DNA of 36,559 bases from positions 61,410 through 97,968 of the forward strand of contig JBBDQS010000114.1 of the NCBI GenBank assembly GCA_040905805.1, written 5' to 3'. A program made the translations under genes and the position numbers. The stretch comes from Egibacteraceae bacterium. GTDB taxonomy: Bacteria > Actinomycetota > Nitriliruptoria > Euzebyales > Egibacteraceae. This document shows, one piece after another, positions 25,334-32,411 of the stretch. Each line of letters begins with the position of its first letter. Position 1 is the stretch's first letter. Under the pieces are notes generated by a model. The model worked only from the letters and a program-made list of their open reading frames with translations. It was not told where the DNA came from and searched no databases.

Positions 25334-26650
25334 GTGGGAATCCAGGAGCTGCAGGATGAGCTGAAGGCCAAGCGCGCCAAGCGCGACGGCCTCGCCGAGG
25401 AGCTGCAGGGCGTCGCCGAGCAGCTGACCACCAAGTCGGCCGACGCCGGCCTGATCGAGCGCAGCAAGCGCCTGCGAGCGGGCGTGACGAAGCTGGACGC
25501 CGAGATCGGCGAGAAGCGCGGCGCGTGGGAAGCCGAGGTGAGCCGCGCCTACAAGGCGGGCGAGCTTGACGGCAACCTCGAAGCCGGCACCGCCGGCATG
25601 ACGCTCCCCACCACCCGCGGCCTGAAGGACCGCGACCGCTTGGGCAAGGGCGAGTCCGTCGCTGACTGGTGCAAGGCCAAGGGCGTGGACGACGGCAGCC
25701 TGGCCTCGGGCGTCGACCCCGACGAGGCGTGGGGCGCGTGGTTCAAGGGGTACGTCTCCGGCGAATGGCGCGACTTCAAGCAGATGACGAAGGACATGAG
25801 CTCATCGCCCGACTCCGCTGGCGGGTTCATCGTCCCGACGGTGCTGTCGGCCCGCGTCATCGACCTGCTGCGCGCCTCCAACCCGATCTTCCAGGCCGGC
25901 GCGCAGACGGTCCCGATGACCTCCAAGACGCTGGACATCGCCCGCATCGGCGCGGACGTGGACGCGACGTGGCACGCCGAGGGCGCCGCGATCACCGCGT
26001 CAGACGTGACCCTGGAGCGCGTGCGGTTCACCGCAAAGACCCTGCCGGTCTTGTGCAAGGCGAGCCGTGAGCTGGCCGAGGACGCACCGAACGCTGGCAG
26101 CGTCGTGGCGCAGTCCATCGCCGGGGCGACCGGCGTTGCCGTCGCCAAGGCGGCCCTACGCGGCGACGGCACCGGCAACGCTCCGACCGGCATCCGCAAC
26201 CAAACCGGCGTGACCGTGACCGAGCTGGGCGCGGGGAACGGCGACGACGCCGACTACGACAGCTTCCTCGACGCCATCCGCGACATCGCGCTGGCGAACG
26301 CCGCGGCCGGCGCGGCGATCCTCAACCCGCGCACCGAGTCGTCCCTCAACAAGCGCAAGGCCTCGGATGGCGCCTACCTGACACCGCCCCAGGCCTACTC
26401 CGCCCTCGGGCGGTTCGCCACGACTGCGATCCCCACGGACCTGACCGTGGGCACGTCGACCGAGACGACCGAGGCCTACGTGGGCGACTTCACCAAGCTG
26501 CTGATCGGCATGCGCGCCCAACTGCGCATCGAACCGTTGCGCGAACGCTTCGCTGACAGCGGGCAGGTGGCGTGGCTGTCGTGGCTGCGCATGGACGTCC
26601 AGCTAGAGCAGCCCAAGGCGTTCGTGGCCCTCACGGGGATCACGAACTGA
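25334..26650 (+). CDS. HK97-fold major capsid protein
   Basis: Phage major capsid protein of 438 residues. Residues 1-70 are a coiled coil (MGIQELQDELKAKRAKRDGL) of the scaffold-like delta domain, then a linker leads to SSSPDSAGGFIVPTVLSARV at about 157-176, where mature HK97-type subunits begin. The core has FQAGAQTVPMTSKTL, KTLPVLCKASRELAEDAP (spine helix), GDGTGNAPTGI and the closing FVALTGITN. The frame is complete, with a GTG start at 25334 preceded by GAGGAGGC. No protease gene lies upstream to cut the delta domain. Capsid genes of this kind occur in phiRv1-type elements and in capsid-encoding satellites. Confidence 0.9.
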   Translation: MGIQELQDELKAKRAKRDGLAEELQGVAEQLTTKSADAGLIERSKRLRAGVTKLDAEIGEKRGAWEAEVSRAYKAGELDGNLEAGTAGMTLPTTRGLKDRDRLGKGESVADWCKAKGVDDGSLASGVDPDEAWGAWFKGYVSGEWRDFKQMTKDMSSSPDSAGGFIVPTVLSARVIDLLRASNPIFQAGAQTVPMTSKTLDIARIGADVDATWHAEGAAITASDVTLERVRFTAKTLPVLCKASRELAEDAPNAGSVVAQSIAGATGVAVAKAALRGDGTGNAPTGIRNQTGVTVTELGAGNGDDADYDSFLDAIRDIALANAAAGAAILNPRTESSLNKRKASDGAYLTPPQAYSALGRFATTAIPTDLTVGTSTETTEAYVGDFTKLLIGMRAQLRIEPLRERFADSGQVAWLSWLRMDVQLEQPKAFVALTGITN

Positions 26651-26784
26651 TGGGCGTCGTCGACACCGGCGGCCTGGAGATCCTCGCCGAGATCGAGCGC
26701 GACCGCTGGGACGACCTCGTGCATCCCGACGAGGAACCCCGCCGCGAAGGCGTCCCGCTCGAACTCTGGCGGGCGCTGCGCTGA
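26650..26784 (+). CDS. 44-residue element protein
   Basis: Small acidic protein: MGVVDTGGLEILAEIERDRW, then DDLVHPDEEPRREGVPLELW. Start ATG 26650 overlaps the capsid stop codon by one base and its own stop overlaps the next ATG by one base. Codon use matches the neighbours. Unknown role; position suggests head assembly. Confidence 0.55.
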   Translation: MGVVDTGGLEILAEIERDRWDDLVHPDEEPRREGVPLELWRALR

Positions 26785-27059
26785 TGGCCATCGAAGCTGA
26801 GCGGGTGACCGTCACGGATACCGCGGTCGCCCTCAACGACGGCATTGACGACCACATCCACGGCTACTCGGTGCTCGTCACCAACCGTGCCGCCACGACC
26901 TCCATCGACCTCGGCCCGTCCGGTGTCACCTCGGGCGCCGGGGTCGAGCTGAAGGCCGGCGAGTCCATCTCCCTGGACCTCACCGGGGGCGACGTCATCT
27001 ACGCCGTCGCCCCCGCACTGGAAACCCCCCGTGTCGACGTCTTGCGGGTGGGGGTCTAG
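26784..27059 (+). CDS. Small beta-rich structural-type protein
   Basis: 91-residue protein made of short strands: ERVTVTDTAVALNDGIDD, then YSVLVTNRAATTSIDLGPSG and ELKAGESISLDLTGGDVIYA. It looks like a single beta-sandwich domain of the sort found as capsid decoration or head-tail proteins. It follows the capsid and the 44-residue gene without gaps. No exact family assigned. Confidence 0.65.
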   Translation: MAIEAERVTVTDTAVALNDGIDDHIHGYSVLVTNRAATTSIDLGPSGVTSGAGVELKAGESISLDLTGGDVIYAVAPALETPRVDVLRVGV

Positions 27060-27164
27060 GTGGCCCGCATCCGCATCGCCCCGCCGTCAGGACTGCTCAG
27101 TAAGCAGCTCGGCCGCCTGCGTGCAGGGGGTCACGGCCGCCGCATCCTTCTGGTGAAGCTCTAA
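27060..27164 (+). CDS. 34-residue basic peptide
   Basis: GTG directly after the previous stop codon opens a 34-codon frame reading VARIRIAPPSGLLSKQLGRL and ending in GRRILLVKL before TAA. Highly basic. Its coupling to the preceding gene supports translation, but it is short. It could be the start of a longer gene (for instance a head-tail protein) lost from this reduced element. Confidence 0.4.
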   Translation: MARIRIAPPSGLLSKQLGRLRAGGHGRRILLVKL

Positions 27165-27354
27165 CGGCGTGGCGGCGCCCCAGACGTGCGCGGCGAGGGC
27201 GCGACGGGGCCGTCGAGGGGTCGGGGGCCCGGGTGGCGCGAGGCGTGGCACCTCGTTGCTGCCGGCGCCCCGCCGCGCACACCACCACCCGGGGGGCTAC
27301 CCTGCGCGCGGGCGCCTTGGGAAGGGCCCTCGCCATGTAAAGTGGCCTCCTAAC

Positions 27355-27378
27355 GCAAGACTTAGTTGTAGTGCTCGC
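27355..27378. other. Right attachment junction of serine element
   Basis: Element arm GCAAGACTTAG (27355-27365) then core TT (27366-27367), then EVE coding sequence. When the ends are rejoined, the arm faces CTAACCCTTGC from the left end across the TT core, an inverted repeat with 9 of 11 positions matching, as expected of attP for a serine integrase. Confidence 0.75.
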
Positions 27379-27721
27379 GCGGCCACTTCTTGGGGAACTG
27401 GAGGTCCTCGTAGAGGCTGTCGACGGGTACCCAGGCCTCGGGGTCGGAGAGCACCACCTCGGGGCTGATCTCGACGCGCCAGGGGTAGTCCTCGCCCGGC
27501 TTGGACTCCCAGATCGGCTCGTGGTCCTCGAAGACGCTGCTCGTCACCTCGACGACCGCCCCGAAGGCCACGTGCCTGGTGACGTAGTACACGATCTTGT
27601 CGCCGGGGGCGATCTCGCGGGCGGTCTTGCCGCGGCGGGACTTGATGCCCTGCACCTTCCAGCCCAGCGCTGCCGTGCGGGCGAAGTTGTCCGGCGACGT
27701 GGTCAGGCACCAGACGCCCAC
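27362..27721 (-). CDS. EVE-domain protein, truncated by insertion
   Basis: N-terminal 119 residues of an EVE-domain protein; the fold (PUA-like) recognises modified nucleobases or RNA. It reads MGVWCLTTSPDNFARTAALG, WKVQGIKSRRGKTAREIAPG, DKIVYYVTRHVAFGAVVEVT and FPKKWPREHYN, then TAA. Complete family members continue with about 28 more residues (LAFQGN...), which are found at 19273-19359. The Asn codon and stop are contributed by the inserted element at its right junction. Translation begins at GTG 27721, 3 nt after the O-methyltransferase stop on the same strand, so the pair forms an operon. Without the last strand and helix the protein may be unstable or altered. Confidence 0.9.
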   Translation of the reverse strand: MGVWCLTTSPDNFARTAALGWKVQGIKSRRGKTAREIAPGDKIVYYVTRHVAFGAVVEVTSSVFEDHEPIWESKPGEDYPWRVEISPEVVLSDPEAWVPVDSLYEDLQFPKKWPREHYN

Positions 27722-27724
27722 GGG

Positions 27725-28366
27725 TCAGCCTCCTTGCGGGGAGTAGGCCGCGGCGAGGAGCCCGTCGCCCACCGGCACGATCGTCGCGGTGAACTGCGGG
27801 TCGTCGCGGATCTCGTCGTTGAAGGCGCGCAGGGCCGTGGTGTCCTCGTCGGTCACCGACGGGTCGCCCACCGCGCCCTTCCAGAGCACGTTGTCGGCGA
27901 CGAGCAGCCCCCCCGGGCGCAGGATCCGTCGCGCGTGCTCGAGGTAGGCGGGGTACTCGGTCTTGACCGCGTCGAGGAAGACGATGTCGTAGTGCGCGTC
28001 GGCCAGCTTGGGCAGCACCCCCAGCGCGGCGCCCCGCATCGCACGGACCCGGTCGGACACGCCGCCCTCGGCGTACGCGCGCTGGGCCAGGGCCTGGTTG
28101 TCGGGGTCGAGCTCGATGGTCGTCAGGATGCCCCGTGGATCGAGCCCGCCGAGCAGCCAGAGCCCGCTGTACCCGCCGCCCGACCCGACCTCGACGGCGT
28201 GGCGGGCCCCGATCACCCGGGCGAGGAAGCGCAGGAACGAGCCCGTCTCGGCCGGCACCGCGGGGATGTCGGCCTCCTCGCTGCGAGCCCGGGCCGCCCG
28301 CAGCGGCTCGTCCTCCCGCTCGTCGAAGCGGCGCAGGTAGGCGATCGTGCGCTCATCGGTGTACAC
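27725..28366 (-). CDS. O-methyltransferase, Rv1220c-like
   Basis: SAM-dependent O-methyltransferase of the family-3 (catechol/caffeoyl-CoA) type, about 213 residues. Motif I is AVEVGSGGGYSGLWLL, followed by TTIELDP (acidic strand end) and YDIVFLDAVKTEYPAYLEHA with the metal-binding type Asp; LLVADNVLWKGAV is the conserved post-motif. Start GTG 28366 is chosen because AGAGGAG lies 10 nt upstream; GTG 28411 is an upstream alternative. In mycobacteria an orthologous-looking gene (Rv1220c) is likewise divergent from sigE, and the same order is seen here. Substrate unknown. Confidence 0.88.
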   Translation of the reverse strand: MYTDERTIAYLRRFDEREDEPLRAARARSEEADIPAVPAETGSFLRFLARVIGARHAVEVGSGGGYSGLWLLGGLDPRGILTTIELDPDNQALAQRAYAEGGVSDRVRAMRGAALGVLPKLADAHYDIVFLDAVKTEYPAYLEHARRILRPGGLLVADNVLWKGAVGDPSVTDEDTTALRAFNDEIRDDPQFTATIVPVGDGLLAAAYSPQGG

Positions 28367-28516
28367 CGCTGCCAGTCTCCTCTCGGTCGTGGGGAACACT
28401 GGAGGTCCCACACGGCGTTCGACAGCCTAGCGGGCGCTTGCCGTCCGCAGGCTGATTGGGCTCCACGGTCGGCAGACGGCGAGCAGACGTCCAGTGGGAG
28501 GGCACACGGTGCGCAG

Positions 28517-28522
28517 TAGAAT
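28517..28522 (+). promoter_or_regulatory. -10 box of the sigE operon
   Basis: TAGAAT about 47 nt before the sigma-factor GTG. No clear -35 partner; an ECF-type promoter could also exist here. Confidence 0.35.
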
Positions 28523-28568
28523 GTCCCCATCGCCGGGCCCTCAAGCCCCGGCGCCCCGAGGAGGTCCC

Positions 28569-29144
28569 GTGGCCCCCCGCCAGGACGATGCGCCGCGTGC
28601 GGACCCTCGCCCGACGTGGGACGAGGTGGCCGAGCGCTACGGCGACCAGGTCTACAACGTCGCCTACCGGCTCACGGGCGACGCCGACGACGCGGCCGAC
28701 CTGGCCCAGGACGTCTTCGTCCGGGTGTACCGCAACCTGGACCGCTACCAGCCGGGCACGTTCGACGGATGGCTGTACCGCATCACCAAGAACCTCTTCC
28801 TCGACCACGTCCGCCGGCGCAAGCGGGTGCGTCTCGAGCCGTTGCCGGAGGAGGAGTGGCGGGTCCCCGCCTCCGGTGATCCCGGACCGGCGGAGCTGGT
28901 GGACCGGGGGACGCTCGAGGCCTGCCTGGAACGGGGGCTGGCGGAGCTGTCGGTGGACTTCCGCCTGGCGGTCGTGCTGTGCGACGTCCAGGGGCTGTCC
29001 TACGAGGAGATCGCGGGGGTGACCGGCTGGCCCCTCGGCACGGTGCGGTCCCGCCTGCACCGGGGTCGCCGGCAACTGCGGGACTACCTCGACCGTCAGG
29101 CAGCGGCGGGGGTCCATGACTGCGAGGCACATGGCGATGCGTGA
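28569..29144 (+). CDS. sigE: ECF sigma factor, SigE-like
   Basis: Extracytoplasmic-function sigma factor of 191 residues that directs RNA polymerase to envelope-stress genes. Region 2 is DQVYNVAYRLTGDADDAADL, then AQDVFVRVYRNLDRYQPG and DGWLYRITKNLFLDHVRRRK; region 4 is LCDVQGLSYEEIAGVTGWPL then GTVRSRLHRGRRQLRDYL. GTG 28569 is preferred to the ATG at 28521 because GAGGAGG precedes it by 6 nt. It is followed by a zinc anti-sigma factor and an HtrA protease, the order of the mycobacterial sigE locus, which supports the name. Confidence 0.92.
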   Translation: MAPRQDDAPRADPRPTWDEVAERYGDQVYNVAYRLTGDADDAADLAQDVFVRVYRNLDRYQPGTFDGWLYRITKNLFLDHVRRRKRVRLEPLPEEEWRVPASGDPGPAELVDRGTLEACLERGLAELSVDFRLAVVLCDVQGLSYEEIAGVTGWPLGTVRSRLHRGRRQLRDYLDRQAAAGVHDCEAHGDA

Positions 29145-29592
29145 CCGCTGTGAGGACGTGGAGCCGCTGTGCTCGGCGTGGCTGGACGACACCCTGGACC
29201 AGTCCGACCGGGCAGGGGTGGATGCCCACCTCCAACGCTGTGCCGCGTGCCGCGACGAGGTGGACAGCCTGCGTCGCGTCCGTGACCTGCTCGGCAACCT
29301 GCCCGTCCGTCGCCTCCCGAGCGACCTGTCGCTGCTCCCGGCGCCCCCGGGCCCGGGGGGCCGGGGCGCTCCGCGGGTGCCGGTGACGGCTTGGTCGGGC
29401 GGGCAACGCGCGGTCGCCGGCGTCGCCGTGGCGCTCGGGTTGGTCGGCGGCGCCGCCTTCGCCCTCGGGGGCCAGCCCGCCCCCGGCGCGCGCGTGGTGA
29501 GCGTCCCGGTGGACCGCTATGTCAGCGACCACCTCGTGCACACGGTCGGGGACCCCACCGCCACCCCGGTGTTCCTCGACGGTCGACGGTGA
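29131..29592 (+). CDS. rseA: Zinc-type anti-sigma factor, RseA-like
   Basis: Membrane anti-sigma factor that holds SigE inactive, about 153 residues. The cytoplasmic part has the ZAS motif H-x3-C-x2-C (AHLQRCAACRDEV) near residue 45. A single membrane helix follows (AVAGVAVALGLVGGAAFALG), leaving a short external tail. Start is uncertain: ATG 29116, 29131 and 29137 are in frame and all overlap the end of sigE; 29131 is used. Its stop overlaps the start of the RseB-like gene in GTGA, so sigma, anti-sigma and sensor are translated together. Confidence 0.85.
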   Translation: MAMRDRCEDVEPLCSAWLDDTLDQSDRAGVDAHLQRCAACRDEVDSLRRVRDLLGNLPVRRLPSDLSLLPAPPGPGGRGAPRVPVTAWSGGQRAVAGVAVALGLVGGAAFALGGQPAPGARVVSVPVDRYVSDHLVHTVGDPTATPVFLDGRR

Positions 29593-30719
29593 CCCCGAGG
29601 GGGGGCTCGGGCGCGGCCGGGGTGACCGCGGTCGCCTTGACGGCCCTGCTGACCGTGTCCCTGGGCGGCAGCGTGCTCGCCGTCGGCGAGCGGCACCTGG
29701 AGATCGGCGCGCCCGAGGAAGGGACGTGGCGCGCGGTCATGCTGCGGGCATGGGACGCCGCGCAGGAGCGCCGCTACAGCGGCGAGGCCCTGTCGATCGT
29801 GTGGTCGGGCGACACGCCCACGGTCACCGTGTCGCGGGTCATGCGCGAGCGGGACGTCCTCGCCGTGTCGGACCAGGACCGCATGACCGTCGAGGTCGGG
29901 ATCGGTCCCGGGGACTCGACCGAGCAGCGGGAGGGGTGGTTCGCGCCGCTGCCGGCCGTCCACGGCAGCGAGCCCGCCGCGGCCGTGCGCGCCATCGCGG
30001 ACAAGTACGACGTGAGGGTGGCGGGAGCCGAGCGCATCCTCGACCGGCGCTGCACCAAGCTGGAGGTCCACCGCCGTGACGGGGCCAGCCTGCGGGAACG
30101 CCTCTGGGTCGACGACGACAGCGGCCTGGTGCTGCGTCGGGAATCCTACGAGGGCGCCGAGCGCCGGCTCGGGCTCATGACCTACCTGGCGCTGGACGTG
30201 CAGCCCGCCGGCCTGGTGCCGGCGGGAGTCCGGGCCAGCCGCGGGCAGGTCCTCCGGCCCCGGGTGCCGCAGACGCCGGAGGCCCGCCCGGTGGACGACG
30301 CGGCCCTCACGGCGCTGCGGCAGGCCGGCTGGACGGTGCCGCCGACGCTTCCGGGCGGCTACGAGCCGGTCGGGGTGTACGCCGTCGACGGGCGTGACGG
30401 CCAACCGCTCCACGTGGTGTACACCGACGGGCTGTACATGCTCTCGCTCTTCCAGGAGCAGGGCCACCCGGACTGGGACTCCCTGCCCGAGGGCGCCACG
30501 CGCGCCGAGGGGCTCGACTGGCACGCCTACGAGTGGCCGGGGGCGGTTCCCCGGCGGCTGGTCTGGGAAGCATCGGGCACAACGTTCTCGCTGGTGGGCG
30601 ATGTCCCACCGGAGGAGTTCGTGGCGATCGCCGATGCGCTGCCCCGGCCGAGAGCCGGCTCCGTGGTCGACCGACTGCGCCGGGGTCTCAGCAGGCTCCT
30701 GTCGCTGGTGCCACAGTAG
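29589..30719 (+). CDS. RseB/MucB-like envelope stress sensor
   Basis: Exported protein of 376 residues with a signal-anchor start (GVTAVALTALLTVSLGGSVL). The first folded part (about 35-215) resembles the MucB/RseB fold: AAQERRYSGEALSIVWSGDT, and LWVDDDSGLVLRRESYEG, the pattern also seen in LolA-like lipid-binding proteins. The second part (about 235-376) has the DUF4367-like pair TLPGGYEPVGVYAVDGRD and HVVYTDGLYMLSLFQEQG. In proteobacteria RseB protects RseA from proteolysis until lipoprotein or lipopolysaccharide signals release it; a comparable role is inferred from its place between rseA and htrA. GTG 29589 is coupled to rseA. Confidence 0.8.
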   Translation: MTPRGGSGAAGVTAVALTALLTVSLGGSVLAVGERHLEIGAPEEGTWRAVMLRAWDAAQERRYSGEALSIVWSGDTPTVTVSRVMRERDVLAVSDQDRMTVEVGIGPGDSTEQREGWFAPLPAVHGSEPAAAVRAIADKYDVRVAGAERILDRRCTKLEVHRRDGASLRERLWVDDDSGLVLRRESYEGAERRLGLMTYLALDVQPAGLVPAGVRASRGQVLRPRVPQTPEARPVDDAALTALRQAGWTVPPTLPGGYEPVGVYAVDGRDGQPLHVVYTDGLYMLSLFQEQGHPDWDSLPEGATRAEGLDWHAYEWPGAVPRRLVWEASGTTFSLVGDVPPEEFVAIADALPRPRAGSVVDRLRRGLSRLLSLVPQ

Positions 30720-30747
30720 AGGGACCCCTGCGCGGTAGGACACCCCC

Positions 30748-31998
30748 ATGACGGAAGACCCTGTACGCTACGCGACCGCTCCCCTGCGGCTGCCGTCCCC
30801 GCCGCGCCCCGCAGGCGGGACCGCGACGACCTACCCGACGATCCCAGCCGGTCCCGGGGGGTTCCGGCGTCCCGACCCGCGGCCGGCAAGCCCGCGTCTC
30901 GCGGCGGTGGCCATGCTCGCGGCGCTGGTCGGCGCGCTGCTCGGCAGCGGCGCGATGATCGCCTACACCGACCAGCGCTCGACCGACGCACCCGTCTCCG
31001 CGCAGCCTGTGCGCGGCGGTGGAGAGGTGTTCGCGCCGACGCTCGACATCGAGGGCGCCGACGGGGTGGACCGGGTGGCGGGCATCGCCGCTGCCGTCAT
31101 CCCGACGGTCGTGCAGGTCGACATCGAGGGCGGTGGCCCGCTCGGACAGGGGGCGGGCAACGGCTCCGGGGTCGTCTACCGCTCCGACGGCCACATCCTC
31201 ACCAACAACCACGTGGTCGATGGCGCGGACGCCGTCGAGGTGGTGCTGAGCGACGGGACCCGGTTGGACGCCACCGTGGTCGGCACCGATCCCGCCAACG
31301 ACCTGGCCGTGCTGCACGTCGACCGGGCCGACCTGACCGCGATCCAGGTGGGTGACTCCTCCGATCTGCGCATCGGCGAGCTCGCGGTCGCGATCGGCAG
31401 CCCCTTCGGCCTGGAGGGCACCGTGACCTCCGGGGTGGTGAGCGCGCTGAACCGAGACATCCCCGTTGGGGGACCCAACCGGATGCCGATGACGATGTTC
31501 AACGTCATCCAGACCGACGCGCCCATCAACCCGGGCAACTCCGGTGGACCCCTGGTCGGTGGGGACGCGCGCCTGATCGGCATCAACTCGGCCATCCTGA
31601 CCACCGGCGGGGCGCCGGGCAACGCCGGGGTGGGGTTCGCGATCCCCGCCGATACCGCGGTGGCGATCGCCGACGAGCTGATCGAGCGGGGGTTCGTCCG
31701 CCACCCCCTTCTCGGGGTCCAGGGTGGGGACCTCTCCGACGAGCTCGCCGAACGCCTGGGGGTCGACGAGGGTGCCTACGTCCAGGAGGTGCAACCCGGC
31801 ACCCCCGCCGAGGAGGCCGGCCTGCAGGCCGACGACGTCATCGTCGCCGTCGACGACGTCCCGATCACGTCGATGACCGATCTCGTCATCGAGGTCCGCG
31901 GCAAGTCGGTGGGCGAACAGGTCACCGTGACGTACATTCGTAACGCCGAGGAGCAACGCGCGGAGGTGGCCCTCGCCGAGCGCCCCCGTGACCAGTAG
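30748..31998 (+). CDS. htrA: HtrA/DegP-like serine protease
   Basis: Membrane-anchored trypsin-like protease of 416 residues for envelope protein quality control. After a Pro-rich cytoplasmic region, one membrane helix at about 50-72 (LAAVAMLAALVGALLGSGAM) places the rest outside. The triad is complete: His155 in LTNNHVVDG, Asp185 in DPANDLAVL and Ser265 in NPGNSGGPLV. A PDZ domain from about 325 contains LGVDEGAYVQEVQPGTPAEE. It follows the SigE-RseA-RseB genes with a 28-nt gap and may cut the anti-sigma factor or repair stressed envelope, as in mycobacteria. Confidence 0.95.
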   Translation: MTEDPVRYATAPLRLPSPPRPAGGTATTYPTIPAGPGGFRRPDPRPASPRLAAVAMLAALVGALLGSGAMIAYTDQRSTDAPVSAQPVRGGGEVFAPTLDIEGADGVDRVAGIAAAVIPTVVQVDIEGGGPLGQGAGNGSGVVYRSDGHILTNNHVVDGADAVEVVLSDGTRLDATVVGTDPANDLAVLHVDRADLTAIQVGDSSDLRIGELAVAIGSPFGLEGTVTSGVVSALNRDIPVGGPNRMPMTMFNVIQTDAPINPGNSGGPLVGGDARLIGINSAILTTGGAPGNAGVGFAIPADTAVAIADELIERGFVRHPLLGVQGGDLSDELAERLGVDEGAYVQEVQPGTPAEEAGLQADDVIVAVDDVPITSMTDLVIEVRGKSVGEQVTVTYIRNAEEQRAEVALAERPRDQ

Positions 31999-32043
31999 GC
32001 CGTCGGTGATCCCGACTCCGAGCCCATCGACGAGAGACGACCG

Positions 32044-32409
32044 GTGATGACCAGCCTGGCCTTTAGCACCCCCGGGTTCGCGGAGATCCTGGTCCTGCTG
32101 GTCCTCGCCCTGCTCATCTTCGGCCCGGACAAGCTGCCGGGCATGGCGCGCAACGCCGGGCGGATGGTCGCGCGGTTCAAGGAGGAAGCCTCGGGCACGC
32201 TGGACGAGCTGAAGCGCGCCGCCGAGTACGACGAGCTGCGCAGCGTCGCCGAGGAGCTGCGCTCCACGGGCGGCGAGCTGGCCTCGACGGGCACCGAGCT
32301 GCAGCGAGCCGGAGCAGACCTGCGACGCAGCACCGCCCGCGGCGGGTCAGGGTCCCCGCGTGCCCCCTCGACGGGCGAGGCGCCGCCCTTCGACCCTGAC
32401 GCCACCTGA
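32044..32409 (+). CDS. tatB: TatB twin-arginine translocase subunit
   Basis: 121-residue single-helix membrane protein of the TatA/B family. It has the short external start, the helix FAEILVLLVLALLIFGPDKL with the conserved Glu and the FGPxKLP hinge, then an amphipathic helix (RFKEEASGTLDELKRA) and a polar tail. The longer tail and position after htrA, as in mycobacteria, suggest TatB rather than TatA. GTG 32044 and ATG 32047 are adjacent starts that cannot be separated. The downstream phosphatase starts 3 nt after its stop. Confidence 0.9.
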   Translation: MMTSLAFSTPGFAEILVLLVLALLIFGPDKLPGMARNAGRMVARFKEEASGTLDELKRAAEYDELRSVAEELRSTGGELASTGTELQRAGADLRRSTARGGSGSPRAPSTGEAPPFDPDAT

Positions 32410-32411
32410 GG

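Larger units (their letters stand above)
19358..27367. mobile_element. 8.0-kb serine-integrase phage-like element
   Basis: About 8,008 bp inserted in the EVE gene. Gene order: integrase, minus-strand zinc protein, then a plus-strand set of coupled small genes with a replication-type ATPase, a noncoding block, a small terminase subunit, a small coiled-coil gene, a major capsid protein and three small genes. The reading frames are intact and tightly packed with ATGA overlaps, so the element looks recent or maintained. The module resembles mycobacterial phiRv1 (serine integrase, replication gene, terminase, capsid). No large terminase, portal, protease, tail or lysis gene is present. The last 200 bp (27165-27365) hold no gene. 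Confidence 0.85.

Noticed and set aside
16867-27367. A single large element from the first 17-bp repeat to the EVE junction
   Set aside because: The 17-bp repeat has no copy near 27.3 kb and the EVE fragment lies between the two regions, so two separate insertions fit better.
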